Shown in pieces: positions 8,214 to 16,735 of a stretch of 64,000 nt of DNA (the first letter of the stretch is position 1; the number at the start of each line of letters is the position of its first letter). Under the pieces are notes generated by a model. It was not told where the DNA came from. It worked only from the letters and a program-made list of their open reading frames with translations, and made no database searches. Source of the stretch: Rickettsiales bacterium (GTDB lineage Bacteria; Pseudomonadota; Alphaproteobacteria; G027485855); contig JAIXQD010000033.1 in assembly GCA_027485855.1 (NCBI GenBank), forward strand, positions 186,001 to 250,000. The letters run 5' to 3'. Position numbers and translations under genes: made by a program.

Positions 8214-8668
8214 GGCAGGCTCGGCTGTATGGCGCGCATGGCGCGGGCCAAATGCAAAAACTCGTGCTGCACATATTGCTGCTCTAGCTCTTCTGCCTCG
8301 CGGCGCGTTTTAATGTAAAGCGATGGCGCCTTGGCAACCCTTGCCGCAAGGTAATCACTGCCAGATAATTTTTGCCATTTATCATTCGCATAAAATTCTA
8401 CTTCTGGCATCGCTAGTAGCACGGCTAGCTTAATATCGGCCCGCCGCAATAAAAACCAACGCCGCTCATCAATACTTGTGTTTGTCGGCGGGGGCTCGGC
8501 ATCAGCATGTTTTTGCGCCAAGGATGCGATATTTGACGCATTACCATAATTATTGGCTGTTAAGGCGGCTTCCAAATTCAAAACAAAATTAAACGTGGTG
8601 CTTTCAAGCTCGGCCGATACAGCAACCGGTGCATTGTTGGGGATGTGCAAATGGGGCTTCATCATCAA
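8210..8668 (-). CDS. Uncharacterised helical protein, duplicated copy 2
   Basis: A 152-residue paralogue of the 7627 product, likely the parent copy because the full-length companion gene (8678-9247) precedes it. It has the same start (KPHLHIPNNAP), the DERRW..LRRADIKLAVLL core and the same C-terminal block with HEFLHLARAM. A central insertion (YANDKWQKLSGSDYL) is absent from the shorter copy. The HEFLH segment fits HExxH and is retained in both copies. Two in-frame ATGs follow the first, so the exact start is open by two codons. The gene begins nine bases after the stop of the 189-residue gene. Function unknown. Confidence 0.6.
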   Translation of the reverse strand: MMMKPHLHIPNNAPVAVSAELESTTFNFVLNLEAALTANNYGNASNIASLAQKHADAEPPPTNTSIDERRWFLLRRADIKLAVLLAMPEVEFYANDKWQKLSGSDYLAARVAKAPSLYIKTRREAEELEQQYVQHEFLHLARAMRAIQPSLP

Positions 8669-8677
8669 CAGCGGCCC

Positions 8678-9247
8678 TTAAAAATTGGCCAGCTTATGAA
8701 AAACCCCGCCCAAAGCTTTATAGCCCGCCGCTTCAGCGCGTTTGCGCATGTCGCGCAATTTCGTGGCCGTGCCAAAATCAGCATCATGCAAATTATAGAT
8801 AAGCTCATCTACATTACCATCGGCCAAAATAACTGCAGCAAAATGATTGGCCGAAAGCAGCTCATAGCCTGCGGCTATTTGTGGGTCGCTGGTGCGCGCA
8901 TAAAAACGCGTAGGGTCGGTTGCTTGAGCGGCTTGGTAATATTTTGCCGCGGTGTCCATATCATAATTAGTGCTTAAAGCATTATGTAATGCGGCTTGAA
9001 ATTGACGGGCCGTTTCCAGCAATTCTTGATCAACCACAGCTGCGGGTTGTGGTGCTGTAGGCGGCGTAAGGCTAAGGGGCTGCATGGTCATTTTATCTCC
9101 TGAAATGTTTGGGGCAGTAGTTTTGGGGCTGCCTTGCGCTAAGTTAGCGGGCGCGCCAATGGGTGTATCAGCAACAGGCACAACACCAGGCAATTGCTGA
9201 GCAATAATGCGGGCAATTTCTGCACGAGCTTTTTTATCTTTAGCCAT
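8678..9247 (-). CDS. Uncharacterised protein, first gene of the accessory operon below rpoH
   Basis: A 189-residue protein. Residues 1-22 are charged and helical (KDKKARAEIARIIAQQLPG). A Pro/Ala/Thr-rich linker follows to about residue 68, then a helical domain with LLETARQFQAALHNALS, DMDTAAKYYQAAQATDP and a C-terminal GYKALGGVFHKLANF. The helical part resembles a TPR-like helical hairpin region, but no repeat is certain. No signal peptide is present. There is no Shine-Dalgarno sequence before the ATG; instead the 35 bases around the start can form two alternative hairpins (see the regulatory entry). The last part of the gene is duplicated as a short ORF at 8076-8213. Function unknown. Confidence 0.55.
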   Translation of the reverse strand: MAKDKKARAEIARIIAQQLPGVVPVADTPIGAPANLAQGSPKTTAPNISGDKMTMQPLSLTPPTAPQPAAVVDQELLETARQFQAALHNALSTNYDMDTAAKYYQAAQATDPTRFYARTSDPQIAAGYELLSANHFAAVILADGNVDELIYNLHDADFGTATKLRDMRKRAEAAGYKALGGVFHKLANF

Positions 9248-9275
9248 AGCTAAACCATAGACAATGGCTATGGTT
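9241..9275 (-). promoter_or_regulatory. Alternative hairpins over the start codon of the 9247 gene
   Basis: Read on the minus strand, AACCATAG (9275-9268) can pair with CTATGGTT (9260-9253), leaving the start codon free. Alternatively TAGCCAT (9270-9264) can pair with ATGGCTA (9247-9241), or CCATAGC with GCTATGG, either of which buries the AUG. The pairings exclude each other. No ribosome binding site is visible, so the structure could control translation, for example with temperature. This rests only on base complementarity. Confidence 0.3.
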
Positions 9276-9326
9276 AATTACAATTACGCTATTAGTTTCA
9301 AGGGTGGGCCTTAAAGAAAAGCGCTG

Positions 9327-10328
9327 CTAAAAGGCTGGCTCGACTCGGTCTTTTGGACGCTCTTTGGACGAGGCCGCCATGGCCGACGCAATAGAAGCTG
9401 TCTCTTTAGGGGCGGGTAACAGCTGCTGGCTTTTGGCCAAGTTAATTTCTAAGGCCAGCGCTTGCTGCATTTTTTCAAAAGCGCGCTGTTCAATTTGCCG
9501 CACACGCTCGCGGCTAATATCTAACTGCTGCGCTAATTGCTCTAAGGTTAAAGAGGGCTCGGCCAAACGGCGCGCCACTAAAATTTTACGCTCGCGCTCA
9601 TTCAGCACCGCAAAGGCCTTGGCCAGCCATTGCTGCTGCTGGGCTCTTTCTTGGCTGCTGGCTAAAATTTGCTCTTGATTGGCTTTGTCGTCGGCCAGCC
9701 AATCTTGCCACTCGCTGCCCTCATCTTCAAGGCCGCGCGGCGCATTGAGCGAGGCATCACCGCCTGCCATGCGGCGGTTCATTTCAATCACTTCGGTTGG
9801 GGTCACGGCCAATTTGTCGCTAATGACCTTCACTTGCTCGGCCGATAAATCGCCCTCTTCATAGGCTTGCATTTTTCCTTTAAGCTTACGCAAATTAAAA
9901 AATAATTTTTTCTGCGCGGCGGTGGTGCCAATTTTCACCAATGACCAAGAGTGCAGAATATATTCCTGTATCGAGGCTTTAATCCACCACATGGCATAGG
10001 TAGCCAAACGAAAGCCCCGCTCTGGGTCAAAACGCTTCACGGCTTGCATGAGGCCAATATTACCCTCGGCAATCAGCTCATTTACGGGCAAGCCATAGCC
10101 GCGATAGCCCATGGCAATTTTTGCCACAAGGCGCAAATGGCTGGTCACCAGCCGATGCGCTGAAGCACGGTCGCCATGCTCTTTCCAGGCTTTGGCCAGC
10201 ATATATTCCTCACGCTGTTGCAGCATGGGAAATTGGCGTATCTCCTCAAGATAATGCGATAAGCCGCCATCGCTATGCAGGCTGGGCAAAACCGAGGCTT
10301 GATGGGTGGTATTAGTCATAAGGCTCAT
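9327..10328 (-). CDS. rpoH: RNA polymerase heat-shock sigma factor RpoH (sigma-32)
   Basis: A 333-residue sigma-70 family protein. Region 2 is intact (HLRLVAKIAMGYRGYGLPVNELIAEGNIGLMQAVKRFDPERGFRLATYAMWWIKASIQ in outline), and the RpoH box QKKLFFNLRKLK, which separates heat-shock sigmas from the housekeeping ones, follows at about residue 135. Region 4 ends with LDISRERVRQIEQRAFEKM, the helix-turn-helix that reads the -35 element. It lacks the long N-terminal region 1.1 of RpoD. It would direct transcription of chaperones and proteases. The C-terminal tail of about 45 residues rich in Ala, Ser and Pro is longer than usual. A second ATG lies three codons in. rluD is upstream on the same strand, 60 bases away, a pairing often seen in alphaproteobacteria. 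Confidence 0.93.
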   Translation of the reverse strand: MSLMTNTTHQASVLPSLHSDGGLSHYLEEIRQFPMLQQREEYMLAKAWKEHGDRASAHRLVTSHLRLVAKIAMGYRGYGLPVNELIAEGNIGLMQAVKRFDPERGFRLATYAMWWIKASIQEYILHSWSLVKIGTTAAQKKLFFNLRKLKGKMQAYEEGDLSAEQVKVISDKLAVTPTEVIEMNRRMAGGDASLNAPRGLEDEGSEWQDWLADDKANQEQILASSQERAQQQQWLAKAFAVLNERERKILVARRLAEPSLTLEQLAQQLDISRERVRQIEQRAFEKMQQALALEINLAKSQQLLPAPKETASIASAMAASSKERPKDRVEPAF

Positions 10329-10388
10329 AATAGCTTAAATAAGCAGGCCACAGATAAAATTAAAGAGGCCACGCTTAAGTAATTGCGG

Positions 10389-11405
10389 CTACTTATCTAA
10401 GCCCTTTATTAAGCTCAATAAATCGGCGGGCAACGCGCTTTTAAAACGCATCTTTTTGCGGCTTTTGGGGTGAATAAAACTCAGCTCGGCCGCATGGAGC
10501 GCTTGCCGTGGCAGGCTTAAAATACGCCGGCGACCATAGCGGCCCGCATAAAGCGGGTCACCCACCAACGGAAAACCCAAATGCGCCATATGCACACGTA
10601 TCTGGTGGGTGCGCCCCGTTTGTAAGCGGCACTCAACGGCAGCGGCCAAAGGTTCGCCACGCTCATTACGATAATAATCGCGCACTTTATATTCGGTAAT
10701 GGCCGCCCGCCCCTTTAAGCTCACTGCCATTTTTTGCCGGTCACGCGGATTGCGGCCAATGGGGGCTTCAATAATGCCCTCGGGTGGCTGCGGCCAGCCC
10801 CAAGCCAGCGCCCAATAAACACGCTGCAAACTTTTGCCCGAACCATCGGCCGCTGCAGCAAATTGCGCCGTTAATGCTTGATGTGCCGCATCGTTTTTTG
10901 CCACCACCATAAGGCCGCTGGTGTCTTTATCTAGCCGATGCACAATGCCAGGGCGCGCCACGCCACCAATGCCCGATAAACTATCGCCACAATGGGCCAA
11001 AAGCGCATTGACTAAAGTATCATCGCGGTGACCTGCGGCCGGATGCACCACCAAACCTGCCGGCTTATCAATCACCAGCAAGTCAGCATCTTCATAAACA
11101 ATATTGAGCGCCATGGCTCGTGCCACAGGCGTTGCTGCAACAGGTGGCGGCACCGTCACGCTGTAGGTCGCGTAAAGCAGCACAGGCACCGAGGCATCTT
11201 TAATTACGCCTTTGGCATCTTGCACCAAGCCTGCGGCCAGCAGTGCTTGCAAACGCGCCCGCGACCAGCCCTCGCCTGTGGCTTGTAACAGGCTGGTTAA
11301 AGCCTTATCCAGCCTTTGACCGGCAAGCTCGGGCGGTATTTGCAGCGCAATAATTTCTGTGGCCAACAATTTATTCGGCACTTTATTTTGTTTCGTAGTT
11401 GACAT
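10389..11405 (-). CDS. rluD: 23S rRNA pseudouridine synthase, RluD/RluC family
   Basis: A 338-residue protein with an N-terminal S4-like RNA-binding domain (GQRLDKALTSLL, SRARLQALLAAGLV) and an RsuA/RluA-type catalytic domain. The catalytic Asp is in HRLDKDTSGLMVVAKN; YEDADLLVIDKPAGLVVHPA, LQTGRTHQIRVHMAHLGFPLVGDPLY and RQALHAAELSF are the other family motifs. RluD isomerises uridines in helix 69 of 23S rRNA and helps late 50S assembly. Which of the RluC/RluD specificities applies cannot be told from motifs alone, though the HxD-type context with rpoH fits RluD. A -35-like TTGACA for the divergent gene overlaps its first codons. Confidence 0.88.
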   Translation of the reverse strand: MSTTKQNKVPNKLLATEIIALQIPPELAGQRLDKALTSLLQATGEGWSRARLQALLAAGLVQDAKGVIKDASVPVLLYATYSVTVPPPVAATPVARAMALNIVYEDADLLVIDKPAGLVVHPAAGHRDDTLVNALLAHCGDSLSGIGGVARPGIVHRLDKDTSGLMVVAKNDAAHQALTAQFAAAADGSGKSLQRVYWALAWGWPQPPEGIIEAPIGRNPRDRQKMAVSLKGRAAITEYKVRDYYRNERGEPLAAAVECRLQTGRTHQIRVHMAHLGFPLVGDPLYAGRYGRRRILSLPRQALHAAELSFIHPKSRKKMRFKSALPADLLSLIKGLDK

Positions 11406-11435
11406 TTATTATTCTAAGTCCTATTCCGATACGGA
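11399..11435 (+). promoter_or_regulatory. Promoter with TCCG-ATA-CGGA inverted repeat
   Basis: TTGACA at 11399-11404 is a consensus -35. With 17 bases spacing, TATTCC at 11422-11427 is the possible -10. The 11-base inverted repeat TCCGATACGGA (11425-11435) overlaps the end of the -10 and the likely start site. The core CCGATACGGA recurs in the promoter at 16683, so a shared regulator is possible. The first codon of the gene it would serve is at 11492, with AGAAGGATAA before it. Confidence 0.4.
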
Positions 11436-11491
11436 CACAAATCGTTCCGTGTTAAACACTTTTAAGACCAACAGAAGGATAACCCCCTATC

Positions 11492-12643
11492 ATGACCAAA
11501 CCCGCACCCCAAACAGAAGCCACCACAAAAACACCTGCCGAAATCGCTTATGACAACGCCATGCAAAATTGGCTCAAAGCCCGCGCCGATGGCTATAACG
11601 TCACCTTCTATACCACCAACCTTCTGGGTGGGGTAGCATCACTTGCAGTTTTAGCGGGTTCGCTTACTGGTTTGGCCATTCCGGTGGTTGGTGCCGCCGT
11701 GGCCGCCGCGCCCTTATTGGCCGCTGGTGGCGCCGCCGTGCTTTTGGTTGGCAGTGCCGCGAGCCTGTTTCGTGGCCGCGACACCACCGCGCGCGATGCT
11801 GAAGGCAGCTACACCAATCAGCGCCCCGCCAATAACGAGGCATTTCATCCTATCAGTGGCGCCGCTAAGGGCCTGTGGTATGGCTTAAAGCAAAGCTTTG
11901 TGGGCTGGTTGCCGCTCACTGTGGGCGAATATGTTGGCAAGCCCGTGTTAACGGCCATCACCCTGATTGCCGATAAAAAGACCCCCGCCACCGACACCAA
12001 AGACCCTAGCTATAAGCGCGTTGTTGCCAAGCACGAAGATGCAGGCCGTCAAGGCACACGTCTTGGTATCCTTATCAATAGCATTGCTTTACCAACGGCT
12101 GTTGTGGGTGCGTTATTGCCATTTGCGGCTTTTACCTGGTCGGTTGCGCCTTTGTTGGCCATCGCCGGTATTGCGGCCACTGTTATCGGTGCATTAGGCA
12201 GCATTGATAAGCAAAAGGATAAAGCAACCGATTTTGTGGCGCGTAATATGTTTAACCTATCAACGACCAGAGATGGCTACCTCGAGCGCAACAGCACCCG
12301 CGATAACGCCTCGCTGCGTTCATCGTTCTGGTTGGCTTTTGGTGCCGCAACGCGCTATGGCTTTTTTGGCCGTGTGGTTGAAAGCACCTTTGACGCCGTG
12401 AAAAAACTGCCGGTTAAAGCTTTGGTTGGCGTGGTGCAAAGCCTGTTCAAAAAAGGCTACAAGCCAGAAGCTGTTAAAGCACCAACGGCCCCCGCTGCCG
12501 CCGCTTTAGCCCCGATGGCCCAAGCCGCAGCCCCTGTTGCTGAAGCTGCACCCGTAGCACCCGCAGCTGATGCCGCAGCCAATGCCCCAGACAACAAGCC
12601 TGCCATTAAGGGCCCTGTTGCTGGTAACAGAAACGAACTTTAA
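11492..12643 (+). CDS. Membrane protein with four hydrophobic segments, unknown family
   Basis: A 383-residue protein. Two long hydrophobic hairpins are visible: about residues 45-90 (VASLAVLAGSLTGLAIPVVG then AAAPLLAAGGAAVLLVGSAAS) and about 190-235 (SIALPTAVVGALLPFAAF then APLLAIAGIAATVIGALGS), each followed by a polar stretch. RRGRDTTARDAEGSY-like and RNMFNLSTTRDGYLERNS segments are charged. The C-terminal 70 residues are low-complexity Ala/Pro (PAAAALAPMAQAAAP type). No signal peptide. The layout suggests an inner-membrane protein with a disordered tail. AGAAGGATAACC before the ATG is a good ribosome binding site. The next gene starts in the TAATG of its stop codon, so the two are coupled. 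Confidence 0.6.
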   Translation: MTKPAPQTEATTKTPAEIAYDNAMQNWLKARADGYNVTFYTTNLLGGVASLAVLAGSLTGLAIPVVGAAVAAAPLLAAGGAAVLLVGSAASLFRGRDTTARDAEGSYTNQRPANNEAFHPISGAAKGLWYGLKQSFVGWLPLTVGEYVGKPVLTAITLIADKKTPATDTKDPSYKRVVAKHEDAGRQGTRLGILINSIALPTAVVGALLPFAAFTWSVAPLLAIAGIAATVIGALGSIDKQKDKATDFVARNMFNLSTTRDGYLERNSTRDNASLRSSFWLAFGAATRYGFFGRVVESTFDAVKKLPVKALVGVVQSLFKKGYKPEAVKAPTAPAAAALAPMAQAAAPVAEAAPVAPAADAAANAPDNKPAIKGPVAGNRNEL

Positions 12644-13119
12644 TGTTGTTATATTGCCGCCAGACCCTAAAAGTCTGGTGGCAAGATTTTCGCCTTTTCC
12701 GGCAGGTACAGTTTTATGCTTACCTGCTGGAATTGGCTTTTTTTATGACCTTTTATTATGGGCTTGGCTGGTGGTTGTGGCTAGCCAACCCTGCAGCACA
12801 AATGCTGGCCGCCAGCAGCGAATATGTGGCACATAGGTTTTTTGGCCTAAAGCATCATGCACCGTTATTAGCCCCGCAAGAGCCCCCGCAGCAGGCAACA
12901 CCACCACAAATAACAGCCCCACCAACACCGCAAACAAGCGCCCCCAAATTTTTAATATTTCTACGCTGGCGTGTGGGCAGCATGTTTTTTGCCACAATCT
13001 TGCTTTGGTGGTGGCAGCACAGCCTGCCCAGCTTTATCGCCAAACTAGCGGCCGATAGCGTCACACAAATTTTAATATTTATTTTGTGGCGCCGCTATAC
13101 TGGCCAACGCCGCGCATAG
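12643..13119 (+). CDS. Small membrane protein translationally coupled to the preceding gene
   Basis: A 158-residue Trp- and Phe-rich protein. The first hydrophobic stretch is at about 25-50 (YLLELAFFMTFYYGLGWWLWL). A Pro/Gln/Thr linker occupies about 75-100, and a second hydrophobic region (MFFATILLWWWQHSLPSF and VTQILIFILWRRY) is at 110-152. Its ATG uses the A of the preceding TAA stop, so both products are probably made in fixed proportion. It converges with the transglycosylase-like gene, leaving only nine bases between stops. No family is recognised. Confidence 0.55.
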   Translation: MLLYCRQTLKVWWQDFRLFRQVQFYAYLLELAFFMTFYYGLGWWLWLANPAAQMLAASSEYVAHRFFGLKHHAPLLAPQEPPQQATPPQITAPPTPQTSAPKFLIFLRWRVGSMFFATILLWWWQHSLPSFIAKLAADSVTQILIFILWRRYTGQRRA

Positions 13120-13128
13120 CTATTTTAG

Positions 13129-15123
13129 CTAGCGTCTGGGCGTTCTTGGCGGTGCACGACGCGCCTTTGCGTCGCGCGCTTGTTTGGCACGTATCTCTTG
13201 CTGTCTGGCTCTTGCTGCCTGTGCCGCTTCAGCACGCCTTGCTTGCTCAGCCTCAGCAACCCTCGCACGCTCGGCCACATCTAGTGCCTCAAGCCGCGCA
13301 AGGTTAGCCCGCAAATAATTATCGGCATTATCGCCCAAAACACGCGCCGGCACAGAAGCGGGCGTGCCATCGGCATTATTATCTTTTAGGGCGGCTAAAT
13401 CGGGCATGCGCCGCCGAATAGAGCGCGTCACTTCTTCCATAATCACCAGTGGCAATTTGAAACTCACCGCGTCAGAGCCGCTCGTGATAAGCGCAGTCAA
13501 ACGCTGCCGATAGGCACGCTGGCTTTCATTGGCACGCATGGCGGGATAACGCTCCAGCATCACGCTGGGGTTACTAGCGGCGGCGGCGGTAAAATTTTCA
13601 ACCATAGCGCGGCGCTGTGCAGCGTCATCGCCGCCGCTATAGGCAATCTGCACCAATGTGCCGGCGCCTCTTGTGCCCAAAAAATGCGCGGTGTAGTAAT
13701 CATGCGGCTGCGGCTGTTCAAGGCCGGCATTTTTTAAGGCATCATGATACAGCACCATCTCATGACAGCTAATCACCGCATTCAGCACACCATCACGACG
13801 CAATAACTTTATCTGATCTTCCGTAAGGCTACTCATGAGCTCGGGCGAAAAGCCAATAGCCGCCCCATGCTTTTGAAAAGCCAAAAGCCAGGTTGCATCC
13901 AAAAATTGGAAATAGCCCAGCGCCGATGAGTTGGGCGCCTTCACCGTCTCACGAAAGCCCGACTCGCGCCGCGCAATCGACATCATCGCCGCAAACATCT
14001 CGGTATCATTTAAACCTAAAGCTGCTTGCGGCGCCGCACATTCTTGCAGAGCAATGCGCATATCTTGCGCGGCGCCCTCAATCGGCGTATCGGCATAATT
14101 TTCGCGCAGGCGCTCAAGCGCATAGCCAAGTCGTTCATCGGCCAGTTTTTCAGCCTCATCCACCAAATCTGTCGCAACTTCAACGGCGGCCAGATCAATG
14201 GGCGCAACTCTCTCTGACCCAAACCAGCTGCCCAAATCAAGCAGGCCGCCACTTTCGGCAACTGTCGCCGTAACAGTTATGTCTGGCTGAACATCACGCT
14301 GCGCTGCGGTAATCACATCAAGCGCGCGGCTATCTTCTTCGGGCAGTAAGTTTATATTCTCTCCACCATGACTCAGCACCTTGCCCAGCTGACCCAAAAA
14401 CTCGGTATTGCCGGCCATATGTTGCTGGGTGAGTGCGTAGCTGATAGACACACCGGGCGTCTGCCGCGCCTCAACGATTTGCTCAAGCTGCTCGGGCCTG
14501 ATCAATTGTGGGTCACCCCCGCTGATTGCCTCATCCATGGTCCCGACATCGGTCAGCAATGATGACATTTCTTCCGGGAAGCGCTGTTGCAGCTGCTCAA
14601 GCGCCGCATCAACATTGAGCCGCTCCATGGCGCCTCTGGTGCCAGCGCTGGGCTGCCAGTTTTCGTTATCTCTATAATCAATTGCGGCCACCCGAATAAC
14701 ATCGGCCACGCTTTCAATTCGGTCTGGCCTTGTGGGTAGCGGGTCGGCCAATTGCACGCGGGCTAATTGATGAACAATATGCTGTTCCTGTTCTGCGCTT
14801 AAAGTATGTGTGGGCCCCATTGCGGCATTCGCGGCAATCACCAAAGCCAAAGGCACACCGGGAAACAGCGCCGCCCGCATCAAAAATTCTTTGACCGGCT
14901 TTGGCATTTTCTTTTGGGGCTGTTTTTGCGGGGGCTTAATTTCTATTGGCTTTATCTTGGCGCCACCGCTCGGCGCATCGGGCACCAACACAGGCATTGC
15001 TGGGGCGCCACCCAGTGCCAACACCGCACGCAACAACGAATAATGCATAGTTTTCGCAGGTTTTTGCGGCTTCGCACCAGGGCCTAAATTCGCCCCGCCT
15101 AAATTCGCCCCGTTCACGCTCAC
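13129..15123 (-). CDS. Lytic-transglycosylase-like (SLT-fold) protein with membrane anchor
   Basis: A 664-residue protein. One hydrophobic segment (FPGVPLALVIAANAAMG, about 90-110) probably anchors it in the inner membrane after a Pro/Lys-rich cytoplasmic tail. Around residues 345-470 lies an SLT-like lysozyme domain: MMSIARRESGFRETV provides the catalytic Glu of the E-S motif, SSALGYFQFLDATWLLAF matches the G-x-x-Q-x-x-x-x-T-W motif, and HDYYTAHFLGTRGAG matches the closing region. Such enzymes cleave the MurNAc-GlcNAc bond. The C-terminus is an Ala/Arg/Glu coiled coil with a strongly basic end. The GTG start has AGGAG 9 bases upstream. It faces the two membrane-protein genes and follows glmM. 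Confidence 0.68.
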   Translation of the reverse strand: MSVNGANLGGANLGPGAKPQKPAKTMHYSLLRAVLALGGAPAMPVLVPDAPSGGAKIKPIEIKPPQKQPQKKMPKPVKEFLMRAALFPGVPLALVIAANAAMGPTHTLSAEQEQHIVHQLARVQLADPLPTRPDRIESVADVIRVAAIDYRDNENWQPSAGTRGAMERLNVDAALEQLQQRFPEEMSSLLTDVGTMDEAISGGDPQLIRPEQLEQIVEARQTPGVSISYALTQQHMAGNTEFLGQLGKVLSHGGENINLLPEEDSRALDVITAAQRDVQPDITVTATVAESGGLLDLGSWFGSERVAPIDLAAVEVATDLVDEAEKLADERLGYALERLRENYADTPIEGAAQDMRIALQECAAPQAALGLNDTEMFAAMMSIARRESGFRETVKAPNSSALGYFQFLDATWLLAFQKHGAAIGFSPELMSSLTEDQIKLLRRDGVLNAVISCHEMVLYHDALKNAGLEQPQPHDYYTAHFLGTRGAGTLVQIAYSGGDDAAQRRAMVENFTAAAASNPSVMLERYPAMRANESQRAYRQRLTALITSGSDAVSFKLPLVIMEEVTRSIRRRMPDLAALKDNNADGTPASVPARVLGDNADNYLRANLARLEALDVAERARVAEAEQARRAEAAQAARARQQEIRAKQARDAKARRAPPRTPRR

Positions 15124-15253
15124 CTTGGCACTCCTAAATGCAGTGGCACTCAGCCATTACATCCATCAGCCTATGCCGATAAAGTTACCAAGGTCTAAAT
15201 TTACCACGAGTGCTGCAGCCGATAACATAACAAGCTGATTTTATGCAGCTTTT

Positions 15254-16612
15254 TTAAGCGGCTTTTTTAATGAGGGCGCTCAAGCGCTCGACTACATCCT
15301 TAACTTGTTGCGCATTATCGCCCTCGGCCATCACCCGCACAAGCGGCTCAGTGCCTGATTTACGCACCAATAAGCGGCCAACACCGGCAAGCTCTTGCTC
15401 GGCTTCAGCAATCGCCGTTTTAATATCGGTCATTTGCAATATTGCGGCGGGGTCGGGCACGCGCACACTTTGCAAAAATTGCGGCACGGGCGTAAAGGCA
15501 CGCAACACTTCGCTGGCCGAACGCCCGGATTCTTTTAATACCGCCAAAATCTGTAACGCCGCAACGAGGCCATCACCGGTGGTGCCATAATTTGCCAAAA
15601 TAATATGGCCCGATTGCTCGCCACCCACGCTGCAATTTTCAGCGCGCATGGCTTCAACCACATAGCGGTCGCCCACAGCGGTACGAATAAGCCGCAAATC
15701 CAGCTCTTGCAAATAGCGCTCAAGGCCCAGATTGCTCATGACGGTGGCCACCACAGCACCACCGCGCAACACGCCGCGCCGATGCTTATGCTTGGCAATG
15801 ACCGCCAGCAATTGGTCGCCATCAATAATTTGGCCTTTTTCATCGCTGATAATGACGCGGTCGGCATCGCCATCAAGGGCAATGCCCAAATGGGCATTAT
15901 AGCGCTGTGTGGCGTCGGCCATCACTTGCGGATACATGGCACCGCACTTATCATTGATATTGCGGCCATTGGGGCTGACGGCAATAGGAATAACTTCAGC
16001 CCCCAGCTCCCACAGCACGCGTGGGGCGCATTTATAGGCCGCACCATTGGCGCAATCGATAACAATTTTAAGCCCATCAAGCCGCACACCCTTGGTAAAG
16101 GTGCTTTTAACAAACTCAATATAGCGCCCACCCGCATCTTCAAGCCGTTGGGCGCGGCCCAATTTATCGGGCGCGGCCGCGGCAGGCGGCTTGCCGGATA
16201 AAACTGTGGCTTCAATGCGCTGCTCAAGCTCGTCAGATAATTTATAGCCATCAGGGCCAAACAGCTTAAGACCATTATCCTGATAGGGGTTGTGACTGGC
16301 CGAAATCATCACGCCCAAATCGGCGCGCAAGCTGCGGGTGAGCATGGCAATAGCCGGGGTTGGTTGCGGCCCCACCATCACCACATCAAGCCCCATGCTG
16401 ATAAACCCCGCGGCCAAAGCGGGCTCAAGCATATAGCCAGAAAGGCGCGTGTCTTTGCCAATCACCACCGTGTGCCGGTGCGAGCCGCGCAAAAATTCGG
16501 CCGCAGCGGCCATGGCCACAGCCAAGGCGGTTGCGGGCGTCATCGGCTCGATATTGGCCGTGCCTCTTATGCCGTCGGTGCCAAAAAGCTTATTTTTATG
16601 TTGTGTGCTCAT
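15254..16612 (-). CDS. glmM: Phosphoglucosamine mutase
   Basis: A 452-residue alpha-D-phosphohexomutase, normal length. [12 protein letters not shown] opens the protein; the phosphoserine loop is [15 protein letters not shown] with Ser106 as the catalytic residue. The metal-binding loop is [14 protein letters not shown], the sugar-specificity loop is [10 protein letters not shown], and the phosphate-binding loop is [12 protein letters not shown]. GlmM converts glucosamine-6-phosphate to glucosamine-1-phosphate for UDP-GlcNAc, peptidoglycan and LPS. The ISASHNP, GDGD-like and GEQSGH motifs favour GlmM over phosphomannomutase. It ends 130 bases before the start of the lytic-transglycosylase-like gene, which follows on the same strand. 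Confidence 0.95.
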   Translation of the reverse strand: MSTQHKNKLFGTDGIRGTANIEPMTPATALAVAMAAAAEFLRGSHRHTVVIGKDTRLSGYMLEPALAAGFISMGLDVVMVGPQPTPAIAMLTRSLRADLGVMISASHNPYQDNGLKLFGPDGYKLSDELEQRIEATVLSGKPPAAAAPDKLGRAQRLEDAGGRYIEFVKSTFTKGVRLDGLKIVIDCANGAAYKCAPRVLWELGAEVIPIAVSPNGRNINDKCGAMYPQVMADATQRYNAHLGIALDGDADRVIISDEKGQIIDGDQLLAVIAKHKHRRGVLRGGAVVATVMSNLGLERYLQELDLRLIRTAVGDRYVVEAMRAENCSVGGEQSGHIILANYGTTGDGLVAALQILAVLKESGRSASEVLRAFTPVPQFLQSVRVPDPAAILQMTDIKTAIAEAEQELAGVGRLLVRKSGTEPLVRVMAEGDNAQQVKDVVERLSALIKKAA

Positions 16613-16682
16613 TTTTATCCATTTTCGCTAGCCCTAGATTAACCATTTTACACAGCAAAACAAGCCTTTAGGCATGAAAGTT

Positions 16683-16712
16683 TTGACACCGATACGGATA
16701 AAACGGCATTAT
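16683..16712 (+). promoter_or_regulatory. Promoter with CCG-ATA-CGG inverted repeat
   Basis: TTGACA (16683-16688) and CATTAT (16707-16712) are separated by 18 bases. The element CCGATACGGA (16689-16698) starts directly after the -35 and matches the one at 11426-11435. It would drive the three-gene array that begins at 16736, which has AGAGGGAAA as ribosome binding site. Placement inside the spacer suits a repressor operator. Confidence 0.45.
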
Positions 16713-16735
16713 TCTTTTAAATAGAGGGAAACACC

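Noticed and set aside
9268..9290. Similarity between CTATGGTTA...ACAATTAC at 9268 and at 34959
   Set aside because: AT-rich and short, and at 9268 no plus-strand gene follows, so a shared promoter element is not supported.
15605..16201. 198-codon plus-strand ORF within glmM
   Set aside because: Antisense shadow of a conserved gene, with His/Asn/Ile-rich composition.
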